From assembly GCA_002297815.1 (NCBI GenBank), contig DBKH01000094.1:1-12827 (forward strand): a stretch of DNA of 12,827 nucleotides. The letters are read 5' to 3'. Below the pieces are notes generated by a model that saw only the letters and a list, made by a program, of their open reading frames with translations, had not been told where the DNA came from and did not search any database. Within the stretch, counting starts at the first letter, position 1. Each line of letters opens with the position of its first letter. Shown here piece by piece: positions 1 through 6,836 of this stretch. Position numbers and translations under genes: made by a program. This DNA is from Bacteroidales bacterium UBA755. GTDB lineage: Bacteria; Bacteroidota; Bacteroidia; Bacteroidales; UBA932.

Positions 1-276
1 GACGGAAGTTATACTCTGACTAATAGCGCAGACCCCAAAGCCACTAAGATTTATTACTATAATGACAATCCTTATGAACTTCATTCTGCAATTAAATCAT
101 TTGGGGGCTATTTCGTATCAAAGTGGGGCAGTTTATGTCTTATAAGACACGCCCCAAATGATTGCCCTTATAATACTGACAATCTCAGATATTATAAACT
201 CAGCATGGAAATCTCAGGAGATACTTTCGTCCCATTCCCTATGCCTTCGATAGTCCTTTACAAGGTCTCCGGATAG
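1..276 (+). CDS. C-terminal end of an unrecognised protein (partial, 5' end outside window)
   Basis: Frame 1 is open from the first base to a TAG at 274-276 and gives 91 residues. The fragment starts DGSYTLTNSADPKATK, is rich in Tyr, Asn, Ser and Asp, and ends in LYKVSG. I do not recognise the family. The polar, aromatic-rich and probably beta-rich composition would fit the end of an exported or accessory protein, but that is only an impression. Base composition is about 38% GC over the first 180 bases by hand count, clearly lower than ppdK downstream (about 55% in a sampled line). This suggests an accessory or transferred gene. A terminator hairpin lies about 150 bp downstream, consistent with the end of a transcription unit. 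The reading frame is well supported; the function is unknown. Confidence 0.65.
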   Translation, partial: DGSYTLTNSADPKATKIYYYNDNPYELHSAIKSFGGYFVSKWGSLCLIRHAPNDCPYNTDNLRYYKLSMEISGDTFVPFPMPSIVLYKVSG

Positions 277-423
277 TGGCTTCACGTTTCAATGGCTTCA
301 GAGAGCTGATGTGCATCTAACGAATATGAATAACTACCAAGAGGTAAAAAAAAAGCCTGCCTCGCATTGGAGTAATCTTTTGGGAGTTGAACAGCGCTCG
401 TGAGCGACATTTTAGTGCATTTT

Positions 424-466
424 TGCTGCCGTAGGGTGCCAAGTGACACTCTTCGGCAGCATTTTT
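424..466 (+). terminator. Rho-independent terminator of the upstream gene
   Basis: TGCTGCCG at 424-431 pairs perfectly with CGGCAGCA at 454-461. The stem continues inward imperfectly (TAGGGTG against CACTCTT) around a short loop, and TTTTT follows at 462-466. Because the 5' flank is also T-rich rather than A-rich, it should work on the plus strand only. A weaker hairpin followed by TTTT at 395-413 lies just before it and could be a back-up. Confidence 0.75.
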
Positions 467-524
467 AGCGGTTTTCGTTCCCGAACAGTATCACAGAATC
501 TAAAAAAGTGATCGTGAAATCGTA

Positions 525-550
525 ATGCGTAATTGCTATGCGTAATTGCT
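525..550 (+). repeat. Perfect 13-bp tandem duplication (2 copies)
   Basis: ATGCGTAATTGCT occurs at 525-537 and again, directly abutting, at 538-550; the next two bases (AT) start a third copy. The second copy supplies the ATTG that is the best -33 candidate for the ppdK promoter, so the duplication lies at the upstream edge of that promoter. It is consistent with replication slippage. Confidence 0.85.
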
Positions 551-576
551 ATAACCAAAGTTTTTTAGTAAATTTG
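545..576 (+). promoter_or_regulatory. Bacteroidota-type promoter for ppdK
   Basis: TAAATTTG at 569-576 matches the -7 consensus TAnnTTTG exactly. ATTG at 545-548 lies 20 bp upstream, where the -33 TTG-type element is expected. Transcription would start near 581-585 and give a leader of about 40 nt before the ATG at 622. The leader has no Shine-Dalgarno sequence, only an A/T-rich stretch, as is usual in this phylum. Confidence 0.65.
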
Positions 577-621
577 TAGTCTATATTTACCAGAACGTCT
601 ATAAAACAAATTCTTAATAAT

Positions 622-3342
622 ATGTTCGACAAGAAGAAAAGAGTCTATCGTTTCGGTGGAAAGACCGCTGAGGGCGATGGACAAATGCGTGAGCTCCTTG
701 GAGGTAAGGGAGCTAATTTGGCCGAGATGAGCAAACTCGGCATGCCGGTGCCTGCCGGATTCACCATCACAACAGAATGCTGCGCTGAGTACTACTCACT
801 CGGTGGAGGCTATACTGACGACCTAAAGAGAGAGGTCGCAGAGGCTTTGAAGGCCACGGAGACCGTCATGGGCAAGAAGTTCGGTGATCCTTCAGATCCG
901 CTTCTCGTGAGCTGCCGTTCAGGTGCAAGAAGCTCCATGCCAGGCATGATGGACACCATCCTCAACATCGGTCTCTGCTCTGCCACACTTCCTGGAATGA
1001 TCCAGAAGACCGGCAACCCAAGATTCGTGTATGACGCTTACAGGCGTCTCATCATGATGTACTCTGATGTCGTTATGGAGAAGGCAGAGGGCATCGAACC
1101 TGCTGATGGCCAAGGAATCCGCCAGCAGCTTGACAGGATGATGATGGAACTCAAGGAGAAGAAGGGCTACAAGTCCGACACCGACATCACAGCTGATGAG
1201 CTCAAGGATCTCTGCGAGAAGTTCAAGGCAAAGGTAAAGGAAGTTCTCGGAGTGGACTTCCCTGACACTGCCGAGGCCCAGCTTTGGGGCTCCATCGGCG
1301 GTGTGTTCAAGTCTTGGAACGGAAAGAGGGCCATCGCCTACAGAAGGATCGAGAAGATTCCTGATGACTGGGGAACAGCCGTGAACGTGCAGTCTATGGT
1401 GTTCGGTAACATGGGCAACACCTCCGCGACCGGCGTGGCTTTCTCACGTAACCCTGCCACAGGAGACAACAAGTTCTACGGTGAGTGGCTCATCAACGCC
1501 CAGGGCGAGGATGTAGTTGCGGGAATCCGTACTCCTAACCCTCTTAACGAGGCCACAAAGACAGAGAAGAACAAGGATCTCCAGTCCCTTGAGACCGCCA
1601 TGCCGGAGGTTTACAAGGAACTTGACGGAATCCGTCTGAGACTTGAGCAGCACTTCCACGACATGCAGGACATCGAGTTCACCATCCAGGAGGGTCACCT
1701 TTGGATGCTCCAGTGCCGCATCGGCAAGAGAACCGGCCTGGCAGCCCTGCAGATGGCCATGGACATGGTTGACGAGAAGATGATCGACGAGAAGACAGCT
1801 GTGATGAGGGTTTCCCCTGCACAGCTCGACGAGATCCTCCACCCTATCCTCGACCCTGCTTCAGAGAAGAAATCCAAAGTACTTGCGATCGGACTTCCTG
1901 CATCCCCTGGCGGAGCCGTGGGTCAGATCGTGTTCACATCCGAGGCTGCAATGGAGGCCAACGCGGCTGGCAGGAAGACAATCCTCATCCGCGAGGAGAC
2001 CTCTCCTGAGGACATCGAGGGAATGCGCGCCGCGGCAGGTATCCTTACCACACGCGGAGGTATGACCTCTCACGCCGCTCTCGTGGCACGTGGTTGGGGC
2101 AAATGCTGCATCGTCGGCTGCGAGGCCATGAAGATCAACTTCGAGGCGAAGACCGTTTCCTTCGGTAATGTCACATTCAAGGAAGGAGACTGGATGAGCC
2201 TCAACGGAACAAAGGGTTGTGTGTACGGAGAGAAAATCGACACGATGGACGCTTCGGAGAACCCTATGTTCATCAAGTTCATGTCAATCGTCGACAAGTT
2301 CCGCAAGATTGGTGTCAGGACCAACGCTGACACCCCCGAGGATGCACAGAAGGCTCTCAGCTTCGGTGCCGAAGGAATCGGACTGTTCCGTATCGAGCAC
2401 ATGTTCTACGGAGCTAACTCCGAGCAGCCTCTTGCCAAACTTCGTAAGATGATTCTCTGCAACACTGACGAGGAGAGAAAGGCCGCCCTTGCTGAGCTTG
2501 AGCCTTACATCAAGGCCTCTGCCAAGAGCACAATGAAGATCATGGACGGCAAGCCAGTTGTGTTCCGCCTGCTCGACCCACCTCTCCACGAGTTCGTGCC
2601 TAAGACTGAGGAGAAAGAGAAAGAACTTGCCAAAGAGTTGGGTGTCACTGTAGAGGACATCGAGAAGCGTGGCGAGGCTCTTCATGAGGTCAACCCAATG
2701 ATGGGACATCGTGGAGTTCGTCTGCACATGTCTTACCCTCTCATCGCTGAGACTCAGTACAGAGCAATATTCACTGCCACAGCCGAGCTTCAGCAGGAAG
2801 GCTTCAACCCTCATCCTGAGATCATGATCCCTGTGACCATCTCAGCCCGTGAGCTCAGTTTCCAGAGAGCGATCTGCGACAAGGTGAAAGCCGAGGTTGA
2901 AGGCACCACACGTCAGTTCATCCTTTACAACTTCGGAACCATGATTGAGATTCCTCGCGCTGCACTGACCGCTGACAGGATGGCTCGCGCTGCTGAGTTC
3001 TTCTCATTCGGTACCAACGACCTCACACAGATGACCTTCGGTTTCTCTCGTGACGATGTCGGCACCTTCATGGGAGAATATCTTGGCAACAAGATTCTCG
3101 ATGCTGATCCGTTCCAGACAATCGACACCAAGAGCGTCGGCAAGTTGGTTGAGTTCGGAATCCAGGCTGGTCGTTCTAAGAGGCCTGACCTTAAGTGCGG
3201 TGTCTGCGGAGAGCACGGTGGAGATCCTGCGTCAATCCGTTTCTTCAACAAGATCGGTGTTGACTACGTTTCCTGCTCACCGTTCCGTGTGCCTATCGCT
3301 CGTCTTGCAGCAGCTCAGGCTGCCATCGAGCAGAGCAAATAG
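622..3342 (+). CDS. ppdK: Pyruvate, phosphate dikinase
   Basis: This cytoplasmic enzyme catalyses the reversible reaction ATP + pyruvate + Pi = AMP + PEP + PPi, linking glycolysis and gluconeogenesis. The 906 residues are full length for the family. The N-terminal ATP-grasp part (about 1-360) opens with LLGGKGANLAEM and PVPAGFTITTE. The swivelling phosphohistidine domain carries GGMTSHAALVARG, with catalytic His484 and the neighbouring Thr482, the position targeted by the PPDK regulatory protein in plants. The C-terminal TIM barrel (about 550-906) binds PEP/pyruvate. By motif, Arg590 (GLFR), Arg649 (FRLLDPPLHEF) and Cys862 (CGEHGGDP) correspond to Arg561, Arg617 and Cys831 of the Clostridium symbiosum enzyme. 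All key residues are present, so it should be active. The ATG at 622 gives the canonical N-terminus. It is monocistronic, with its own promoter and a hairpin after the stop. Codon use looks like that of a highly expressed gene. Confidence 0.98.
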   Translation: MFDKKKRVYRFGGKTAEGDGQMRELLGGKGANLAEMSKLGMPVPAGFTITTECCAEYYSLGGGYTDDLKREVAEALKATETVMGKKFGDPSDPLLVSCRSGARSSMPGMMDTILNIGLCSATLPGMIQKTGNPRFVYDAYRRLIMMYSDVVMEKAEGIEPADGQGIRQQLDRMMMELKEKKGYKSDTDITADELKDLCEKFKAKVKEVLGVDFPDTAEAQLWGSIGGVFKSWNGKRAIAYRRIEKIPDDWGTAVNVQSMVFGNMGNTSATGVAFSRNPATGDNKFYGEWLINAQGEDVVAGIRTPNPLNEATKTEKNKDLQSLETAMPEVYKELDGIRLRLEQHFHDMQDIEFTIQEGHLWMLQCRIGKRTGLAALQMAMDMVDEKMIDEKTAVMRVSPAQLDEILHPILDPASEKKSKVLAIGLPASPGGAVGQIVFTSEAAMEANAAGRKTILIREETSPEDIEGMRAAAGILTTRGGMTSHAALVARGWGKCCIVGCEAMKINFEAKTVSFGNVTFKEGDWMSLNGTKGCVYGEKIDTMDASENPMFIKFMSIVDKFRKIGVRTNADTPEDAQKALSFGAEGIGLFRIEHMFYGANSEQPLAKLRKMILCNTDEERKAALAELEPYIKASAKSTMKIMDGKPVVFRLLDPPLHEFVPKTEEKEKELAKELGVTVEDIEKRGEALHEVNPMMGHRGVRLHMSYPLIAETQYRAIFTATAELQQEGFNPHPEIMIPVTISARELSFQRAICDKVKAEVEGTTRQFILYNFGTMIEIPRAALTADRMARAAEFFSFGTNDLTQMTFGFSRDDVGTFMGEYLGNKILDADPFQTIDTKSVGKLVEFGIQAGRSKRPDLKCGVCGEHGGDPASIRFFNKIGVDYVSCSPFRVPIARLAAAQAAIEQSK

Positions 3343-3364
3343 TTGGTTTCGCTGACATATTCAT

Positions 3365-3397
3365 AAAGAATCCGTCCCATGCCGGGGCGGATTCTTT
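3365..3397. terminator. Hairpin terminator after ppdK, probably bidirectional
   Basis: AAAGAATCCGTCCC (3365-3378) pairs with GGGGCGGATTCTTT (3384-3397) around the loop ATGCC, giving a 14-bp stem with one G-T wobble. It begins 22 bp after the ppdK stop. The 3' T-run is short (TTT), but the AAA...TTT flanks are symmetrical. It could therefore also stop the convergent transporter transcript, which ends at 3496. Confidence 0.75.
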
Positions 3398-3495
3398 GAA
3401 TAAATAACTATCTAAATCAGACTGCCTCAAAGTGCCAAACTTATCAGTAATGTATCACATCAGTGATGAATAGAATGGGCTCTGAGGCGCAAAGA

Positions 3496-4407
3496 CTATC
3501 TTGAGCCGAGGTACAGGAAGACCATGCCGAGGAGGACTAGGGCGAGGTCGATGGCTTTGCTGCGGAGGTTCTTCTCCTTGAAGACGATTGCAGCGAAAAG
3601 GAAGCTGACAATGACGCTGCCACGGCGAATCATCGAGACAACGGAGATCATGGCTCCGGGAAGGGTAAGGGCATAAAGATAGACAAAGTCAGCGATGCTT
3701 AGGAATATGGAAATGAATATGATCGGCCATTTCCATTGGAAAGGAGTAGTTTTCTTTCGGTTTGGGTACCAGATCAGGAGCATCATCACGCCCATCATGC
3801 CACACTGGTAGATGTTGTACCAACTCTGTACGGACATCTTGTCCAAGGCCAAGCCGTTCGGATCCATCAGGAACTTGTCGTAGAGTCCGCTGAGGGCTCC
3901 GAGGATAGCGGCTCCGACAACAGCATAGATCCAGACATTGTGCTCGAAATCAATTCCTTCCTTCTTTCCGCTACGGCTCAGCATGAAGAAGGACACCACG
4001 GCTAGCAGAACGCCAATCCATTGGAGATAGTTAAGCCTCTCTCCGAAAATCAGCATCGCTCCAACTAGGACAAGAACCGGACGGGTGGCGTTGATTGGAC
4101 CGACAATCGTCAGCGGGAGATGCTTCATTCCGTAATAGCCCAACGTCCATGAGCTGAGGACGATGACACTCTTTAGCAGGATCCATTTCTGGACAGCCCA
4201 GCCACCATATTCACCGACCTTTAGGATTGTGCCGTCAAGGACGGAGGTGTTGTAGGACAGGAGGATGAACGGAATGAAAATCAACGAGCAGAACAGCGTG
4301 TTCAAGAACAGCACAGGGATGACTGCATTGCCACCGAGGGATTCCTTTTTGAAGGAATCATAAAAGCCAAGAAGGACCGCTGACAGGAACGCTAACGATA
4401 ACCACAT
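3496..4407 (-). CDS. EamA/DMT-superfamily membrane transporter
   Basis: This is a 303-residue, very hydrophobic protein with about ten predicted membrane helices in two repeated halves, the layout of drug/metabolite transporter (EamA) proteins. Each half ends in a family-like stretch. The first half has PINATRPVLVLVGAMLIFGE followed by two helices, and the second has SMIRRGSVIVSFLFAAIVFK followed by a final helix ending YLGSR. The substrate cannot be deduced. The longest frame starts at a TTG at 4434. I prefer the ATG at 4407 (MWLSLAFLSAV), because that TTG is part of the -7 promoter box TATCTTTG. The chosen start also begins directly with the first membrane helix. The gene is convergent with ppdK and divergent from upp, so it is probably monocistronic. 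Confidence 0.88.
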   Translation of the reverse strand: MWLSLAFLSAVLLGFYDSFKKESLGGNAVIPVLFLNTLFCSLIFIPFILLSYNTSVLDGTILKVGEYGGWAVQKWILLKSVIVLSSWTLGYYGMKHLPLTIVGPINATRPVLVLVGAMLIFGERLNYLQWIGVLLAVVSFFMLSRSGKKEGIDFEHNVWIYAVVGAAILGALSGLYDKFLMDPNGLALDKMSVQSWYNIYQCGMMGVMMLLIWYPNRKKTTPFQWKWPIIFISIFLSIADFVYLYALTLPGAMISVVSMIRRGSVIVSFLFAAIVFKEKNLRSKAIDLALVLLGMVFLYLGSR

Positions 4408-4431
4408 AACTCTTACTATACTAACCGGGTG

Positions 4432-4439
4432 CAAAGATA
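4432..4439 (-). promoter_or_regulatory. -7 box of the transporter gene
   Basis: Read on the minus strand this is TATCTTTG, an exact match to TAnnTTTG. It lies 24 bp before the ATG at 4407, giving a predicted leader of about 20 nt. I see no clear -33 TTTG at the expected distance. The box overlaps the alternative TTG start (4432-4434), which argues that the TTG is not translated. Confidence 0.55.
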
Positions 4440-4542
4440 ATCTTTTTCAGGAACATTGCATTCCCTTACATTGATTTGTCGAAAGACTCCCCAACAAATC
4501 ATAAACTTGGAGGAAAACCGTGCAAGAATAGAAAAAATATGG

Positions 4543-4550
4543 TAACTTTA
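4543..4550 (+). promoter_or_regulatory. Possible -7 box for upp
   Basis: TAACTTTA matches TAnnTTTG at seven of eight positions and lies 16 bp before the upp ATG. No -33 element is visible at the right spacing. It is a weak candidate, supported mainly by position. Confidence 0.3.
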
Positions 4551-4566
4551 TGGAAAATTTTAACAA

Positions 4567-5196
4567 ATGAGCTCAGTACACGTCATTGACCATCCCATGA
4601 TCCAGCACAAGCTGACTATCATGAGGAAAAAGGAAACCGGTTCCAAGGATTTCCGCGAATTGCTTAAAGAGATCTCCCTACTGATGGGCTATGAAATCAC
4701 CAGAGATCTTCCTCTTGACGACATCGAGATAGAAACCCCTATCTGTAAGATGATAGCCAAGAAGGTTTCTGGACGTAAACTTGCAATCGTCCCGATTCTC
4801 CGCGCTGGAATAGGCATGGTTGACGGACTCCAAACCCTTGTACCTGTGGCAAAAGTCGGACACATAGGACTTTACCGTGACGAGAAGACCCACACACCTG
4901 TGGTTTATTACTGCAAACTTCCTGAGGACATAAACAAACGCCTCGTGATTGTGACCGATCCGATGCTCGCTACCGGTGGCAGTTCCTGCGATGCACTGAC
5001 AATGTTGAAAGAGCGTGGATGCACGAACATTAGGCTTATGTGCTTGGTGGCTGCACCAGAAGGAATCGCCCGCGTCCAGAAAGAGCATCCTGACGTTGAC
5101 ATATTCGTGGCCGCTATTGATGAGTGCTTGAACAAGGACGCCTACATCGTTCCAGGACTCGGTGACGCTGGTGACAGAATCTTCGGCACGAAATAG
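4567..5196 (+). CDS. upp: Uracil phosphoribosyltransferase
   Basis: This cytoplasmic enzyme makes UMP and PPi from uracil and PRPP (pyrimidine salvage). The 209 residues match the usual family length. Visible signatures are VHVIDHPMIQHKLT near the N-terminus, VPILRAGIGMVDG (about 75-87), GLYRDE (101-106), the PRPP-binding loop LVIVTDPMLATGGSS (126-140), and the C-terminal uracil-binding stretch IVPGLGDAGDRIFGT. No key residue appears to be missing. The ATG at 4567 gives the expected N-terminus, and A-rich sequence precedes it. The helix-turn-helix gene follows after 21 bp on the same strand with no terminator between, so the two are probably co-transcribed. Confidence 0.97.
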   Translation: MSSVHVIDHPMIQHKLTIMRKKETGSKDFRELLKEISLLMGYEITRDLPLDDIEIETPICKMIAKKVSGRKLAIVPILRAGIGMVDGLQTLVPVAKVGHIGLYRDEKTHTPVVYYCKLPEDINKRLVIVTDPMLATGGSSCDALTMLKERGCTNIRLMCLVAAPEGIARVQKEHPDVDIFVAAIDECLNKDAYIVPGLGDAGDRIFGTK

Positions 5197-5217
5197 CCTT
5201 CTTTTAGAGAAACTAAC

Positions 5218-5790
5218 ATGACGGGCTTTCAGATACCAGAAATTAATTTCTTGATGTCTCTTGCGGAAAAGAAATTCCGCAAGAGCATCGAGACATCAAC
5301 AGATTTCACATCTCTTGCCGCGGAGATCGAGGAAAAGACCAAGGAAAGGATTTCCACATCCACCCTAAAGCGGCTCTGGGGCTACGTCAACATGTCCACT
5401 ATTCCTCGTCAGGCAACCCTCGACATTCTCGCTAGATACATCGGAAAGAGAGACTTTAAGACATACTGTGATGATCTTAAAAACTCCAACGCCATCCGGT
5501 CAATGTTCTTCACCTCCGAGTACATCAATGCGAGCGACTTGAAGCCAGAATCAATTGTCGAAATTGGCTGGAATCCTAACAGAGTTGTAACGCTTAGGTA
5601 CTTGGGAGACAATCTGTTCGAGGTCAAATCCTCGATTAACTCCCAACTCCGTGAGGGAGACCGCTTCGAAGCATCAAGTTTCATAAAAGACTCTCCGCTC
5701 TACCTTGCAAGAATCATTAGAGACGGGAAATTCACCCCACCCTACATGGCGGGGAAGCAAGGTGGGCTCACACATTTGAAAACTCTTTAG
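5218..5790 (+). CDS. Helix-turn-helix-like protein of unknown function
   Basis: This is a 190-residue protein. Residues about 28-85 look like a helical DNA-binding domain with the motif STSTLKRLWGY (46-56) followed by TLDILARYIGKRDF. I associate this motif with a group of Bacteroidota proteins usually annotated as hypothetical. Residues about 101-190 form a beta-rich domain (VEIGWNPNRVVTLRYLG, then LREGDRFEASSF and SPLYLARIIRDG). There is no signal peptide or membrane segment, so it is probably cytoplasmic. A regulatory role is inferred from the motif only. It starts 21 bp after upp and probably shares its transcript. Its stop overlaps the stop of the opposite-strand gene by 4 bp (5787-5790). 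Confidence 0.8.
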   Translation: MTGFQIPEINFLMSLAEKKFRKSIETSTDFTSLAAEIEEKTKERISTSTLKRLWGYVNMSTIPRQATLDILARYIGKRDFKTYCDDLKNSNAIRSMFFTSEYINASDLKPESIVEIGWNPNRVVTLRYLGDNLFEVKSSINSQLREGDRFEASSFIKDSPLYLARIIRDGKFTPPYMAGKQGGLTHLKTL

Positions 5791-6773
5791 AAACTGATAC
5801 CAACTCCTAATTGAAGATCTGCGTGGCCGAAGAAGTCGGTGTTCACGCCAAGTGAGAGGATTAATGGCTTGACATTCACAAAGAATCCCGCATCCACCGC
5901 GAGATTCTTGAAGGACTTGTCCTCTACATTGACCCACTCTCTAGAGGCATCCTCCCAACAAAGACGGTATGAAGTCAATCCCGCTCCGGCATAAAAGCCG
6001 AAACGGTGCGATGGGAAAACCGCAAGCCCTGCGGTAGCGGCTGTACGGCTCTCACGAGAATTGCCGGTCGCCCAGATGCTGCCATATTCAGTGACACCAT
6101 CACTAGTGCAGGTGTAGGAATATTCATTCTTCCTAAAATTGCTTCTATAGTTGACGTAGGCTCCGAAACCATTCCAAGTCAAGGCAGCCATTGCACCGTA
6201 AGATGGAGTCGGGAATATTCCCGCATCGGCTAAAATAGCGAATTTGAATGATTTTGAATATCTTGCATTGGACGAACGCTGCCGTAGAGCATTCAATCGC
6301 GGAGACTCCGTACTCGGTCGCTGAGCTTGTCGAAGCGCCCGTGGAGCCTGCCGAACCCCCTCAGCCCTATCAGCCAGGAAAGTCACTTCGACAGGCTCAG
6401 CGACCGTCTCAATCTTCTGCACAGGACTAAACGCTAGCCGACTAGACTTCTCTCCCTTCAGCTTCATCCCTTGATGATATCTTTCCTTAATCGCCTCAAA
6501 CCTAGAAGCTTGTGCCACCGTCATCTTTCCGGAAGCATTTGACAAGGTCTTACGAAGCGATGAAAGTTCAGCTAAAAGGTCTTTGAACTCCGACATACTT
6601 ACGCTTTGCCCAGACTCAACATTCCTCCTCAACTCCACACAACGATCACAGATGCGAGCATACTTATCCAAAGCCCTGTCATAGCCGTCCCCTTGCTGAA
6701 AAGCAGAGGCGGCAAAGCAAAAACAGAGTGCAAAAACAAGGCACAAAAGAATATGTCTGGGAATATTCCTCAT
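5787..6773 (-). CDS. Exported protein with helical domain and outer-membrane barrel-like C-terminus
   Basis: From the ATG at 6773 the product is 328 residues. A signal peptide spans about 1-24: RNIPRH, then a hydrophobic core, ending AASA. A helical part (about 28-105) contains a CxxC pair (C42, C45) and GKMTVAQASRFEAIKERY. Residues about 120-160 come from an inserted palindromic repeat (AEPVEV, LRQAQ). The C-terminal part (about 172-328) alternates aromatic and small residues in short strands and ends in Phe, as outer-membrane barrels often do. The frame extends to a GTG at 6803, but that region contains promoter boxes. ATG 6779 is also possible; ATG 6773 gives the cleaner signal peptide. 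It is divergent from the kinase gene. An envelope role linked to the kinase is inference, and no specific family is recognised. Confidence 0.75.
   Translation of the reverse strand: MRNIPRHILLCLVFALCFCFAASAFQQGDGYDRALDKYARICDRCVELRRNVESGQSVSMSEFKDLLAELSSLRKTLSNASGKMTVAQASRFEAIKERYHQGMKLKGEKSSRLAFSPVQKIETVAEPVEVTFLADRAEGVRQAPRALRQAQRPSTESPRLNALRQRSSNARYSKSFKFAILADAGIFPTPSYGAMAALTWNGFGAYVNYRSNFRKNEYSYTCTSDGVTEYGSIWATGNSRESRTAATAGLAVFPSHRFGFYAGAGLTSYRLCWEDASREWVNVEDKSFKNLAVDAGFFVNVKPLILSLGVNTDFFGHADLQLGVGISF
6315..6406. repeat. Intragenic palindromic REP-like element, copy A
   Basis: A 21-bp arm at 6315-6335 (core GCTGAGCTTGTCGAAG) is inverted at 6386-6406 (core CTTCGACAGGCTCAGC) with a single mismatch and 50 bp between the arms. 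Inside the loop, at about 6344-6355, is a decayed third unit (GAGCCTGCCGAA, one mismatch to the core). In the minus-strand gene the element reads AEPVEV first, then VRQAP, then LRQAQ. It sits between the helical and barrel-like parts of the protein. The same unit occurs at 12402-12480. Confidence 0.85.
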
Positions 6774-6791
6774 CTGCATCAACGTGTCATA

Positions 6792-6810
6792 CAAATTTAA
6801 CACAAAAATA
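6792..6810 (-). promoter_or_regulatory. Two candidate -7 boxes for the exported-protein gene
   Basis: On the minus strand TATTTTTG (6810-6803) and TAAATTTG (6799-6792) both match TAnnTTTG exactly. The upstream one would leave a leader of about 20-25 nt before ATG 6773, the downstream one about 13 nt. A TTTG lies 16 bp upstream of the first box (complement of 6827-6830), shorter than the usual -33 spacing. Which box is used cannot be told from the sequence. Confidence 0.45.
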
Positions 6811-6812
6811 GT

Positions 6813-6830
6813 TATATTTGAATATTCAAA
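6813..6830 (+). promoter_or_regulatory. Kinase -7 box overlapping a perfect 14-bp palindrome (possible operator)
   Basis: TATATTTG at 6813-6820 matches TAnnTTTG exactly and lies 16 bp before the kinase ATG. It overlaps TTTGAATATTCAAA (6817-6830), a perfect palindrome. The palindrome lies midway between the two divergent start codons and also covers the TTTG nearest the opposite promoter, so a protein bound here could control both genes. The operator role is inference. Confidence 0.5.
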
Positions 6831-6836
6831 CGAATT

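Larger units (their letters stand above)
277..621. other. Intergenic region: terminator, 13-bp duplication, ppdK promoter
   Basis: This 345-bp stretch separates the partial gene from ppdK. I see no coding frame in it. It holds an A9 tract (about 347-355), a small hairpin CGCTC/GAGCG at 395-406 followed shortly by TTTT, a strong terminator hairpin at 424-466, a 13-bp tandem duplication at 525-550, and a promoter at 545-576. No tRNA cloverleaf or other RNA gene could be folded by eye. Confidence 0.6.

Noticed and set aside
345..413. Possible tRNA or small RNA gene before the terminator
   Set aside because: I could not fold a cloverleaf or find a -7 box directly upstream; only small hairpins are seen.
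1444..1842. Open frame of 132 codons on the minus strand inside ppdK
   Set aside because: It is antisense to an unambiguous, fully conserved enzyme, the product is low-complexity with no known motif, and no promoter is visible. Long antisense frames are expected from ppdK codon bias.
2284..2814. Open frame of 176 codons on the minus strand inside ppdK
   Set aside because: Same reasons: it is the antisense shadow of the ppdK C-terminal domain.
6315..6406. Inverted repeat read as a transcription terminator or IS end
   Set aside because: It lies inside an intact coding frame, has no T-run, and no transposase or target-site duplication is visible.
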